Assembly (NCBI GenBank): GCA_030123585.1
Contig: CP126120.1
Location: forward strand, 1,675,001-1,739,000
Length of the DNA stretch: 64,000 nt
Direction of reading: 5' to 3'
DNA from: Rhodanobacteraceae bacterium
GTDB lineage: Bacteria > Pseudomonadota > Gammaproteobacteria > Xanthomonadales > Rhodanobacteraceae
Each line of letters begins with the position of its first letter. Position 1 is the stretch's first letter. This document shows, piece by piece, positions 49,767-57,315 of the stretch. Position numbers and translations under genes: made by a program. Under the pieces are notes generated by a model, which made no database searches, had not been told where the DNA came from, and saw only the letters and a program-made list of their open reading frames with translations.

Positions 49767-50513
49767 GTGATCGAACATTTTCAGATCAAACTCGCAGAAA
49801 GTTTCATGCTCGCGCCGACCGTGCGGCACCTCGCGTTCGAGCGCGCCGACGGCGCGCCGTTCGCGTTCACGCCCGGCCAGTTCATCCAGGTCCATTTCCA
49901 TTACGACGACGGCAAGCCGACCAAGCGCAGCTATTCGGTGGGCACGCCGGCGGATGCCGGCAAGGTGCAGCGCATGGAACTGGCGGTGTCCTACGTCGAC
50001 GGCGGCGCCGCCACCAAACTGTTCGAGAGGCTGCAAGCCGGCGAGGAAATCGAGGCCAGCGGTCCGTACGGGCGCTTCTGCCTGATGGACGACGACGCCA
50101 ACCAGCGCTACCTGCTGATCGCCACCGGCACCGGCGTCGCGCCGTACCGCTCGATGCTGCCGCACATCGAAAAACTCATCGCGGAAAAGGGCCGGCGCTT
50201 CGTGCTGCTGTACGGCGCGCGCACCGAACAGGAACTGCTGTACGGCGAGGAATTCGAGGCCTTCGCTAGGCAACACCCCGGCGCGTTCGTGTTCCACCCC
50301 TGCTTCTCGCGCGGCGCGCGCCCGACCCCGCGCCCGCACGACCGGCTGGGCCACGTGCAGGACGTCCTGCCCGAAATCGAGCCGCATCCCGAACACGACA
50401 TCGCCTACCTGTGCGGCAATCCCGACATGGTCGACGCCACCTTCACGCTGCTGAAGGAACTCGGCCTGCCGATCAAGAACATCCGGCGCGAGAAGTACGT
50501 GTCGTCGCGGTGA
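49767..50513 (+). CDS. fpr: Ferredoxin--NADP+ reductase
   Basis: The 248-residue flavoprotein has the FAD-binding RSYSVGTP, the NADP-site ATGTGVAPYRSML and the CGNPDMVD motif of the bacterial Fpr subclass, with the C-terminal EKYVSSR. It passes electrons between NADPH and ferredoxin/flavodoxin. GTG 49767 gives the usual start; TTG 49749 would add six residues. Divergent from the ABC exporter. Confidence 0.9.
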   Translation: MIEHFQIKLAESFMLAPTVRHLAFERADGAPFAFTPGQFIQVHFHYDDGKPTKRSYSVGTPADAGKVQRMELAVSYVDGGAATKLFERLQAGEEIEASGPYGRFCLMDDDANQRYLLIATGTGVAPYRSMLPHIEKLIAEKGRRFVLLYGARTEQELLYGEEFEAFARQHPGAFVFHPCFSRGARPTPRPHDRLGHVQDVLPEIEPHPEHDIAYLCGNPDMVDATFTLLKELGLPIKNIRREKYVSSR

Positions 50514-50600
50514 TCATTATCAATGCGCCGAACGTGCGCAGCTAGCGCGCTCGGCATCCAGCCATGTGCTGGCATTGACAGCACCCTTGGAGAACACACC

Positions 50601-50837
50601 ATGTCCAATCTCGTCGTCCGCAATCTCGATGAAGCGCTGGTACGCAAGCTGAAACTGCGCGCTGCCGCGCATTCGCGCAGCGCCGAGGCGGAGCACCGCG
50701 CGATCCTGGAGGCAGCGCTTTCCCCTACCCGCCGCAGGAGCCTTGCGTCGGTGCTGGCCAGGATGCCGAACGTCGGCACCGATGCGGATTTCGCGCGCGT
50801 GCGATCGGGCGGGCGTTCACGCCGTGTATTTGATTGA
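50601..50837 (+). CDS. FitA-type ribbon-helix-helix antitoxin
   Basis: The 78-residue protein starts SNLVVRNLDEALVRKLKLRAAAHSRSAEAEHRAIL (RHH fold: R-N-L-D, then K-L-x-x-R-A-x-x-x-x-R-S-x-x-x-E-x-R-x-I-L), matching FitA/VapB-like antitoxins. ATG 50601 has GGAG upstream. The gene is intact and overlaps the start of its toxin partner, which is broken. Confidence 0.85.
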   Translation: MSNLVVRNLDEALVRKLKLRAAAHSRSAEAEHRAILEAALSPTRRRSLASVLARMPNVGTDADFARVRSGGRSRRVFD

Positions 50838-51242
50838 CACCAACGTCATCAGCGAAGCGCGCAAAGGCCATCGCGCCGATGCCGGTGTTCGACGGTTTTT
50901 TGCAGCTGTCGATCAGTAGCGAATCCCGCTGTTCCTGTCGGTCATCACCATCGGCGAGCGGCGCCGCGGCGCCGAGCTGATCCGTCATCGCGGTGATGCG
51001 CTGCAGGCGCGACGTCTTGATCGCTGGCTGACTTCCATACTGCAAATTTTTCGGGCAACATCCTTGACATCGATTCCGACGTAGCGCAGCTTTGGGGTCA
51101 CCTGTGCGCGCCGCGCGCCGAGAACGCGCTCGACAAGCTCATCGCAGCGACGGCATTGATCCATGGCCTCACTGTCGTCACGCGCAACCACAGACACTTT
51201 CGCGCGACTGGTGCGCCGTTGCTGGACCCTTTTTCCGGCTAG
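50824..51242 (+). pseudogene. FitB/VapC-type PIN-domain toxin, inactivated
   Basis: The GTG at 50824 (overlapping the antitoxin end) opens YLIDTNVISEARKG, the PIN start. After AAVDQ an in-frame TAG occurs (about 50917); the frame then continues LFLSVITIGERRRGAEL...RWL. Near 51045, at a run of T, a shift of frame is needed to read ILDIDSDVAQLWGHL, NALDKLIAATALIHGLTVVTRNHRHF and the end LLDPFSG at TAG 51240-51242. Two independent lesions, so no active toxin. All conserved PIN acidic residues are otherwise recognisable, suggesting recent decay. Confidence 0.85.
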
Positions 51243-51385
51243 CCGCCGCAGGGTTGTCCCCTTGAACTATCGGGCCCACTGGCGCCCCGGTTCACCCATC
51301 ATGCCGCGGAGGCGCCTTCAGGCCATGCCTGCGTGCTTCCTCGACGCTGCGATAATCTGCTGGAACACACAGCCCTCGTACAACC

Positions 51386-52366
51386 ATGAACCGCGAAACC
51401 GACCCGGCGGCGCAGCCAGTGCCGGAACTTGCAATGCTCACACCCAAGGAGCTCCTTGACCGGCTGGTGCTGGAAGAGGATCGCGCGCCAATCGAGTTGA
51501 TCGACGCGTGCGCCGCGCACGGCGATGCGATGGTCGCGGCATTGCAGGACGTGATCGATGGCGAATCCGGGTGGAACGACGATGTACCGGGCGAATGGTG
51601 GCTGCTGCTGCACGCCGCCTTGATCCTCGGCCGCATCCCATCCGTGTCCGCCGGCCTGCTGCTGGTGCACCTGATGCGCAGCATGGACGAACACGGGGAC
51701 GACAACCTGCAGGACTGGGTGGCAGGCGCCTGGCCGGGCTTGTTCGCGAACAAACCGCAGGATGCGATCGATGCCGCGCGCGCGCTCGCGAAAGACGCAT
51801 CATGCGATTGGTACATCCGCTGCCAGGCGCTGGACGTCGTCCTGGACGCTGGCTTGCGTGAAGGCGGACAAGCACTCGAGGACGGCATCGATTGGGCGGC
51901 AGCACTGGCACGCGACGAATCGGACGAGTGGCTGTTCCGCATCTCCGCTGCATGCACATTGCTTGGCTTTCCGCGTGAACGCATTCGCCTTCTGCTGGAA
52001 ACGATGGCGCGCGAAGAGCAGCGGCGCCAAACGGAAGACGGGTATGGCTTCGTCGGAATGTTTACCGTGGACGACGTCGAGTCGGCGTTCGCGCGGGGAG
52101 AGGATGCGCCCGATTGGCGCCGCCGCGACAACCCATGGAAGTTCTACGACCCCGCTGCCATCGCGGCGCGCCAGCAGCGCTGGCGGGAAGAAGACGAGCG
52201 CGCCGACTTCGCCGACATGGACTGGGATACGCCGGCCCCGTATGTCCGGGCCACACCCAAGGTTGGCCGCAACGATCCGTGCCCATGCGGCAGCGGCAGG
52301 AAGTACAAACGCTGTTGTCTCGCGAGGGATGAAGCCATCTTCCGGAACAGCCTCGGGCGAGCTTGA
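51386..52366 (+). CDS. SEC-C motif protein, unknown (helical N-domain)
   Basis: The 326-residue protein has an alpha-helical N-terminal region resembling DUF1186 (helical repeats with [20 protein letters not shown] and WYIRCQAL) and a C-terminal SEC-C zinc motif ([18 protein letters not shown]). Cytoplasmic. It could bind zinc and nucleic acid or SecB-like partners, but no function is known. ATG 51386. It ends next to a region of rearrangement. Confidence 0.75.
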   Translation: MNRETDPAAQPVPELAMLTPKELLDRLVLEEDRAPIELIDACAAHGDAMVAALQDVIDGESGWNDDVPGEWWLLLHAALILGRIPSVSAGLLLVHLMRSMDEHGDDNLQDWVAGAWPGLFANKPQDAIDAARALAKDASCDWYIRCQALDVVLDAGLREGGQALEDGIDWAAALARDESDEWLFRISAACTLLGFPRERIRLLLETMAREEQRRQTEDGYGFVGMFTVDDVESAFARGEDAPDWRRRDNPWKFYDPAAIAARQQRWREEDERADFADMDWDTPAPYVRATPKVGRNDPCPCGSGRKYKRCCLARDEAIFRNSLGRA

Positions 52367-52525
52367 TGCGGATGGCATGATGTGGTGCGTCCAACACCAT
52401 CGCCGCATTGATCAACGAGGCATCTCGGCGCGTTGAATTCATGACCTTGTTCCTTGCGTCAGCACGTCCCGCGTAGTACCAAGCGGACTCATGGTGTGAT
52501 CGTGCAACCGGGGAGGGCGACGATC

Positions 52526-52672
52526 ATGGAGACCAGGCAGGGGGAACTCGAACTTCCCTTTCCCGAGCTCGGCGGCGACCAACCGCTGATCCCGGCGCGC
52601 ATGCTCAATGAGCACGTCTATTGCCCGCGCCTCCGCGTTACGAAGCGCAACGCCAGCGAATTCATGCAGTAG
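52526..52672 (+). pseudogene. cas4 (Cas4/Cas1 fusion) N-terminal remnant
   Basis: ATG 52526, with GGGAGG upstream, encodes a short acidic lead and then LIPARMLNEHVYCPRL, which is the signature start of Cas4 in Cas4-Cas1 fusions (usual continuation AYLEWVQGEFA). After CPRL at about 52632 the frame continues only into antisense of the msrB 3' end and stops at 52672. All later cas sequence is gone. The region 52380-52525 holds no repeat array that I can see. This is a scar of a lost CRISPR-Cas locus, by inference of type I-G/U. Confidence 0.65.
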
Positions 52673-53238
52673 CGCAGCCCGGTCGGTGGCGGACCATCGT
52701 CGAAGACGTGTCCCAGGTGTCCCTCGCAACGGGCGCAACGGATTTCCGTGCGCAGCATGCCGAAGCTGGTATCGCGCAGCTCGATCACGTTGCGCGGCGA
52801 GATCGGTTGCCAGAAGCTGGGCCAGCCGGTGCCGGAGTCGTACTGGGTGGCGTCATCGTAGAGTGCCGTCGCACAGCCGGCGCAGCGGTAGAGGCCGCGC
52901 GCGGCAGGCCGTTCGTGCGCGCCGCTGAAGGCAGGCTCGGTGCCGCCGCCGCGCAGGATCGCGAACGCCGCCAGCGACAGCCGTCGGTGCCACTCGGCGT
53001 CAGCCAGCACCAGCCGCGACATGCGCCGCGAACCCAGGTCGCGACCGTCGTCGCCGAAGATCTCGAGCAACACCTCGCCGGGCGTGGTGCGGATCGAGCC
53101 CGGCGCATCGGCGCCCACGCCATCGGCGAACGCGACAAGGCCTCCGAACATGCCGCCGGCGGCAAGCACGGCGGCACCGCCCGTGGCCCATTGCAGCAAT
53201 CGGCGCCGGGCCGTATCGGTTTCGTGATTGCGAGACAT
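52618..53238 (-). CDS. msrB: Tat-exported peptide-methionine (R)-S-oxide reductase MsrB
   Basis: The 206-residue protein has a twin-arginine signal (TARRRLLQWATGGAAVLAAGG) and an MsrB domain with zinc-site Cys pairs (YRCAGCATALY; IRCARCEGHLGHVF), SGTGWPSFWQPI and the terminal RYCMNSLALRFV. The catalytic Cys is at the RYCMN position. After LRFV the usual C-terminus is replaced by TRRRGQ, read from the antisense of the cas4 remnant, so the two genes were joined by a deletion. ATG 53238 has GGAG upstream. A motif GTAACC-N16-CGAA precedes it, so it is likely controlled by the neighbouring ECF sigma factor and repairs oxidised periplasmic proteins. Confidence 0.9.
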   Translation of the reverse strand: MSRNHETDTARRRLLQWATGGAAVLAAGGMFGGLVAFADGVGADAPGSIRTTPGEVLLEIFGDDGRDLGSRRMSRLVLADAEWHRRLSLAAFAILRGGGTEPAFSGAHERPAARGLYRCAGCATALYDDATQYDSGTGWPSFWQPISPRNVIELRDTSFGMLRTEIRCARCEGHLGHVFDDGPPPTGLRYCMNSLALRFVTRRRGQ

Positions 53239-53329
53239 GGGAGACTCCTGGACTTCGCGCTTGGACGGGTCAACCAGAGGTGAAGGTGTACACCCGGATC
53301 GAAGAAGCAATGAAGCTCCTTGACGGGTA

Positions 53330-53355
53330 TTCGCTGTGTGGCCAGTCCCGGTTAC
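53330..53355 (-). promoter_or_regulatory. ECF (SigF-type) promoter of msrB
   Basis: On the minus strand GTAACC is followed after exactly 16 bases by CGAA, about 92 bases before the msrB ATG. It is identical in motif and spacing to the sites before the sigma gene and before bufA. Confidence 0.7.
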
Positions 53356-53378
53356 ACCGAAGCGTACGCCGTCCGCAC

Positions 53379-53404
53379 GTAACCGACATGGCGACCGGTG
53401 CGAA
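53379..53404 (+). promoter_or_regulatory. ECF (SigF-type) promoter of the sigma gene
   Basis: GTAACC-N16-CGAA, back-to-back with the msrB promoter (24 bases between the -35 elements), 99 bases before the sigma ATG. It suggests positive autoregulation. Confidence 0.72.
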
Positions 53405-53502
53405 CCAGTATTCAAACCCGTCGTTCAGGTCGACCCCACGTGTATTCAAGTGCGACACTCGCGGCGTATGATCACGCTTCCCTGCGAGATCACCGCGTCC
53501 CC

Positions 53503-54084
53503 ATGCACGACGACACCGCCCACGGCAGCGACACGGCTGACCGGCAACGCCGGGCGTGGATGGTCGCGGCGCAGACCGGCGACCGCGTCGCCTACGAGCG
53601 TGTGCTGGCCGACTCGGTGACGCTGATCCGCAACGTGGCGCGTCGCCGCGGCGTGCCGGCGGATGCGCTCGACGACGTGGTGCAGGAAACGCTGATCACC
53701 ATCCATCGGGTGCGACACACCTACGACCCGTCGCGTTCGTACGACGCCTGGCTGGCCGCGCTCGCCGAGCGCCGCGCGATCGACGCGCTGCGCAGCCACG
53801 GCCGCCGCCATCGCCGCGAGATCCATGACGATTACGCGCTCGAACAGCATCCGGCCCACGACGATGCCAGCGCCGAGAGCGAACGCACGCAGCGCGCGCA
53901 ACACCTGCAAGCCGCGATCGCCGGATTGCCGCCGCGCCAGCGCGAAGCCGTGGAGCAACTGGGCTTGCGGGAGCGCTCGCTGGCGGAAGCATCCGCCGAA
54001 ACCGGCAGCACCGCCGGCGCGTTGAAGGTGAACCTGCACCGCGCACTGAAGTCCTTGCGCGAACGCATGCACGGAGGATCATAG
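53503..54084 (+). CDS. sigF: ECF sigma factor (SigF/NrsF-type)
   Basis: The 193-residue sigma factor has region 2 (LIRNVARRRGVPADALDDVVQETLITIH; key part DDVVQETLI) and region 4 (GLPPRQREAVEQLGLRERSLAEASAETG; helix-turn-helix with GALKVNLHRALKSLRE). ATG 53503 is used; upstream in-frame sequence is the promoter. It is followed after 4 bases by an NrsF-type anti-sigma gene and then the bufferin genes, as in the Caulobacter SigF system for copper and redox stress. Three matching promoters lie in the vicinity. Confidence 0.9.
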   Translation: MHDDTAHGSDTADRQRRAWMVAAQTGDRVAYERVLADSVTLIRNVARRRGVPADALDDVVQETLITIHRVRHTYDPSRSYDAWLAALAERRAIDALRSHGRRHRREIHDDYALEQHPAHDDASAESERTQRAQHLQAAIAGLPPRQREAVEQLGLRERSLAEASAETGSTAGALKVNLHRALKSLRERMHGGS

Positions 54085-54088
54085 GTCC

Positions 54089-54751
54089 ATGGCCACCGCT
54101 CCCAACCATCAGGAATTGATCGCGGCGCTGGGCGCTTGGTTGACGCCGGTGCGGCGCCTGCCGCCGCCGTGGCTGCGTGCGCTCGCATGGCTGCTGGTGG
54201 TCGCGGCGATCGCGGCGGGCTTGCTGGCGCACTTCGGCGACGCATCCATGCTGGAACGCTTCACCGCCGTGCCCGAACGCGCGTGGGGCTTCGCGGGCGC
54301 GGCCCTCACCGCCGTGGGCGCCGCGTGCGCCGCACTCACGCTCGGCGTGCCGGGGCGGTCGCGCGCGTGGGCGTGGCTGGCGCTGCCCGGCGCACTGTTG
54401 TGGATCGGCGCCAGCGGGTTCGGCTGCCTGCGCGACTGGTTCGCACCGGTCACCAGCATTGCGAGCACCGCGGCTCCGCCCGCCAACTGCCTGGTGTTCA
54501 TCGTCCTCGCCTCGATCCCGTTGTCGGCGCTGATGGTGTGGTTGCTGCGCCGCGCCTGCCCGCTGCGGCCCGTGCTCACCGCGATGCTGGTGGGATTGGC
54601 GAGCGCCGCCGCTGCGGCCGTCTTGCTCGCGATTTTCCATCCCTACGACGCCGCCGCGACCGACTTGCTGGTCCACGGCCTCGCGGTGGTGATCGTGGTC
54701 GCGGCGAACGCGGCGCTGGGCAACCGGCTGTTGTCACCGCACCCGATGTAA
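54089..54751 (+). CDS. nrsF: NrsF-type anti-sigma factor (DUF1109)
   Basis: The 220-residue inner-membrane protein has six hydrophobic segments and the DUF1109 layout. Cysteines C113 (GFGCLRDW), C134 (PANCLVF) and C157 (RRACPL) lie near membrane or periplasmic faces; paired cysteines in NrsF sense metals and redox stress. It holds the sigma factor inactive until stress. The stop at 54751 overlaps the start of the GTAACC repeats before bufA. Confidence 0.85.
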   Translation: MATAPNHQELIAALGAWLTPVRRLPPPWLRALAWLLVVAAIAAGLLAHFGDASMLERFTAVPERAWGFAGAALTAVGAACAALTLGVPGRSRAWAWLALPGALLWIGASGFGCLRDWFAPVTSIASTAAPPANCLVFIVLASIPLSALMVWLLRRACPLRPVLTAMLVGLASAAAAAVLLAIFHPYDAAATDLLVHGLAVVIVVAANAALGNRLLSPHPM

Positions 54752-54759
54752 CCATCGAT

Positions 54760-54785
54760 GTAACCATCGGCGCACTCGTGGCGAA
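54760..54785 (+). promoter_or_regulatory. ECF (SigF-type) promoter of bufA
   Basis: GTAACC-N16-CGAA, third copy, 63 bases before the bufA ATG. An extra direct copy of CGATGTAACCAT lies 12 bases upstream (54745-54756). Confidence 0.7.
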
Positions 54786-54790
54786 AGGTG

Positions 54791-54828
54791 GGGTGGAAAC
54801 GATCGATTCGTTTCCACCCTTTTTCTTT
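54791..54828 (+). terminator. Terminator-like hairpin at the predicted bufA transcription start
   Basis: GGGTGGAAACGA-TCGAT-TCGTTTCCACCC, a perfect 12-base stem with 5-base loop, is followed by TTTTTCTTT. It could stop read-through from the sigma-nrsF transcript. The bufA promoter would start RNA at or inside the stem, so the hairpin would either be a 5' stabilising structure or not form. Confidence 0.75.
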
Positions 54829-54847
54829 CCCCCACGGAGACACACCG

Positions 54848-55165
54848 ATGAACAGCACCACGCTTCTCAAGACCGGCCTGGCCTGCGCAGTCACGCTCGG
54901 CTTCGCGTCGCTCGCGTCCACCGCCATGGCCCAGCAGAGCGACTCGATGATGAAGTCGAGCCCGCAGCAAAAGACCGAGGCGATGATGACGAAGATGCAC
55001 TACGCCCCGTGCTATGGCATCAACGCCGCGTACAAGAACGATTGCGTGTCGCCGGGCCACTCCTGCGCGGGCCAGGATTCGAAGGCGCGCGATCCCGGCG
55101 CGTTTGTCGCGGTGCCCGCCGGCCTGTGCACGAAGATCGCCGGCGGCAGCCTCAAGGCCGGTTGA
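54848..55165 (+). CDS. bufA: Bufferin precursor BufA (DUF2282)
   Basis: The 105-residue precursor has a Sec-type signal (GLACAVTLGFASLASTAMAQ), then a Met/Lys/Ser segment and a Cys core with C55, C66, C73 and C94 in APCYG, NDCVSPG, HSCAGQD and GLCTKI. Bufferins are copper-binding RiPPs whose cysteines are modified by BufB/BufC. ATG 54848 has GGAG upstream. It is the first gene of the bufABC-doxX operon under the SigF-type promoter. Confidence 0.88.
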   Translation: MNSTTLLKTGLACAVTLGFASLASTAMAQQSDSMMKSSPQQKTEAMMTKMHYAPCYGINAAYKNDCVSPGHSCAGQDSKARDPGAFVAVPAGLCTKIAGGSLKAG

Positions 55166-55174
55166 GCATCTGCC

Positions 55175-56041
55175 GTGACGACTCCTTCCGTCAAGCGCGT
55201 GCGTCCGATTCCGGTTGCGGCCGGAATCGGATTGCGCGCCCCGCACGTGCAGCGCGTGCTGCACGAACGCCCGCGCATCGCGTGGCTGGAAACCCATAGC
55301 GAGAATTTATTCGCGGCCGGCGGATCGTTTCAGTCCGCGCTGGAAAACATCCGCGCGGACTACCCCTTGAGCCTGCACGGTGTCGGCTTGTCGCTGGGTT
55401 CCGCGGATCGACTGGATGCCGATCACCTCAAACGGCTGGCGGCGATCGTGGACCGCTACCAGCCGGCGCTGGTTTCCGAACACCTGTGCTGGGGCGCGCT
55501 CGGCGGAAGGCACAGCAACGACTTGTTGCCGTTGCCGTTCACCGGCGAAGCATTGCACCTGCTGGTGGCGCGGATCGGACAGGTGCAGGACGCCCTGGGC
55601 CGGACAATCCTGGTCGAGAACATTTCCAGCTACCTGCGTTGGCGCGAAGGCGATTACACCGAATGGGACTTCGTCGCCGAAGTCGCGCGCCGCAGCGGCT
55701 GCGGCCTGCTGTGCGACGTCAACAACATCCATGTCAACAGCGTCAACCACGGCTTCGATCCACATGAGTATCTGCGCGCGCTGCCGCGCGCCGCGGTCAA
55801 GGAAATCCATCTCGCCGGTTTCACGCGCAAGGTAGGTTTGCCCGTACCGCTGCTGATCGATTCGCACAGCCGCCGCGTCGATGCGGCCGTGTGGGACCTG
55901 TACGCGGAAGCGATCGAACTGTTCGGCCCCGTGCCGACCTTGATCGAATGGGACCAGGACATTCCCGAGCTGGAGGTTCTGCTCGCCGAAGCCGCGCATG
56001 CCGGGGAGGTGCTCGATGCACGCCGCGCCATCCCTGCTTGA
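55175..56041 (+). CDS. bufB: Bufferin-modifying oxidase BufB (DUF692, MNIO family)
   Basis: The 288-residue TIM-barrel protein belongs to the multinuclear non-heme iron oxidase family. AAGIGLRAPHVQRVL, WLETHSENLF, LHGVGLSLGS, SEHLCWG, LVENISSYL, CDVNNIHVN and IHLAGF carry the conserved His/Asp/Glu/Asn metal ligands. It is thought to install thiooxazole-type modifications on BufA cysteines with BufC. GTG 55175 is 9 bases after the bufA stop. It overlaps bufC by 26 bases. Confidence 0.88.
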   Translation: MTTPSVKRVRPIPVAAGIGLRAPHVQRVLHERPRIAWLETHSENLFAAGGSFQSALENIRADYPLSLHGVGLSLGSADRLDADHLKRLAAIVDRYQPALVSEHLCWGALGGRHSNDLLPLPFTGEALHLLVARIGQVQDALGRTILVENISSYLRWREGDYTEWDFVAEVARRSGCGLLCDVNNIHVNSVNHGFDPHEYLRALPRAAVKEIHLAGFTRKVGLPVPLLIDSHSRRVDAAVWDLYAEAIELFGPVPTLIEWDQDIPELEVLLAEAAHAGEVLDARRAIPA

Positions 56042-56768
56042 AACGCAGTGCCGCTTCCTCGCGGCGCTGTACGACGACGGCGAGGCCGGTCCGTTGGCGT
56101 CGATCGTTGGCAACGGCCTGGAACCCGCCGCGCGCCTGCGGATCTACCGGCACAGTTGCAACGAAATCCAGACCGGCACGTTGCGCGCCGTGTATCCCGC
56201 AGTGCTCGCGCTGGCGGGTGAAGCCTTTTTCGATCAGTGTGCGCGGAGTTACCGTGGGGCTTATCCATCGTACTGCGGCAACCTGCAAGACTTCGGCGAA
56301 TATTTCGCCGACCATCTCGCCGGCTTGCCGGCAATCCATGCACTGCCTTACCTGCCCGATGTCGCGCGGCTGGAATGGCTGCGCCAGGAAAGCGCGTTGT
56401 CCGGCATGCCCGAAGCGGTGCCGACTGATGGCTCAGCGCAAACCGGCCTGCATCCAAGCGTTCGTTTGCTGGCGAGCCGGTATCCGGTACTGACGATCTG
56501 GCGTTATGCGCTGCAGCCGACGGACGCAGACCTCAGCCTTCCCGATGGCGGCGAGCTGGTCGTGCTGTGGCACGACGAAGGCCAGGTGGTAATGGCGCCA
56601 CTGGATCCCGCAAGCTTCGCCTGCATGGAATCACTAACGCGCGGCGGCGCCCTCGCCGATGCATATCAAGCCGGTCACAAACAGGATCGCGACTTCGATT
56701 TCGCCGCGTGCATCGAAAGCCTCGTCGTGCGTGGCCTGCTGGTCACGCCCTCAACCGAACATCTCTGA
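56016..56768 (+). CDS. bufC: Bufferin partner protein BufC (DUF2063)
   Basis: The 250-residue protein has the DUF2063 N-domain (FLAALYDDG, LRIYRHSCNEIQTGTLRAVYPAV, ALAGEAFFDQCARSYRGAYPS) and a C-terminal region. It binds the precursor and BufB. ATG 56016 follows GGGGAGG and lies inside the end of bufB. The next gene is 14 bases away. Confidence 0.87.
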   Translation: MHAAPSLLETQCRFLAALYDDGEAGPLASIVGNGLEPAARLRIYRHSCNEIQTGTLRAVYPAVLALAGEAFFDQCARSYRGAYPSYCGNLQDFGEYFADHLAGLPAIHALPYLPDVARLEWLRQESALSGMPEAVPTDGSAQTGLHPSVRLLASRYPVLTIWRYALQPTDADLSLPDGGELVVLWHDEGQVVMAPLDPASFACMESLTRGGALADAYQAGHKQDRDFDFAACIESLVVRGLLVTPSTEHL

Positions 56769-56782
56769 AAGGCGCCACGATC

Positions 56783-57298
56783 ATGCCAATAATCCAGGAC
56801 GTGAACACCTGCTATCGCCGTGCCTCCGACTGGCTGCAAACGTGGCTCGGCCCGGTGGCGCTGCTGTGCCTGCGCGTCTGGGTCGCGTTGGCGTTCTGGC
56901 ACGCGGGCGTGGTCAAGTTCGGGGACCCGATGGGCACGCAGTTCCTGTTCGAAAACATGTACCACGTCCCGCTGCTGCCACCGGACACCTCCGCGGTGCT
57001 CGGAACCTGGATCGAACTTATCGTGCCGTGGTTCGTGGGCCTCGGACTGTTTGGACGTCCATTCGCCTTGTTCCTGTTCATCTACAACATCATCGCCCTC
57101 GCCTCGTTCCCGGCCCTGTGGCCGCACGGTTTCTGGGCGGGAATGTTCAACACCTCGGATTTCGCCGACCACAAGGTCTGGGGCCTGATGCTGCTGGCCG
57201 TGATCGCGTGGGGACCGGGACGCTTGTCGCTGGACGCGCTGATCACAACCCTGTGGCGAGGCGGGCACTTGTTGGCACACAAACCCCAAATGCCCTAG
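56783..57298 (+). CDS. DoxX family membrane protein of the bufferin operon
   Basis: The 171-residue inner-membrane protein has four hydrophobic segments with the DoxX pattern (LRVWVALAFWHAGVVKFGDP, LGTWIELIVPWFVGLGLFGR). DoxX proteins often accompany bufferin genes; their role is not settled. ATG 56783. It ends the operon; the downstream gene is convergent. Confidence 0.85.
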   Translation: MPIIQDVNTCYRRASDWLQTWLGPVALLCLRVWVALAFWHAGVVKFGDPMGTQFLFENMYHVPLLPPDTSAVLGTWIELIVPWFVGLGLFGRPFALFLFIYNIIALASFPALWPHGFWAGMFNTSDFADHKVWGLMLLAVIAWGPGRLSLDALITTLWRGGHLLAHKPQMP

Positions 57299-57315
57299 TT
57301 GACTCTGGCAACCCC

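Noticed and set aside
50824..50919. Very short intact toxin ending at the internal TAG
   Set aside because: The continuation of PIN-domain sequence beyond the stop shows it is a broken gene, not a short protein.
52367..52525. CRISPR array near the cas4 remnant
   Set aside because: No regularly spaced direct repeats are visible in this stretch or on either side.
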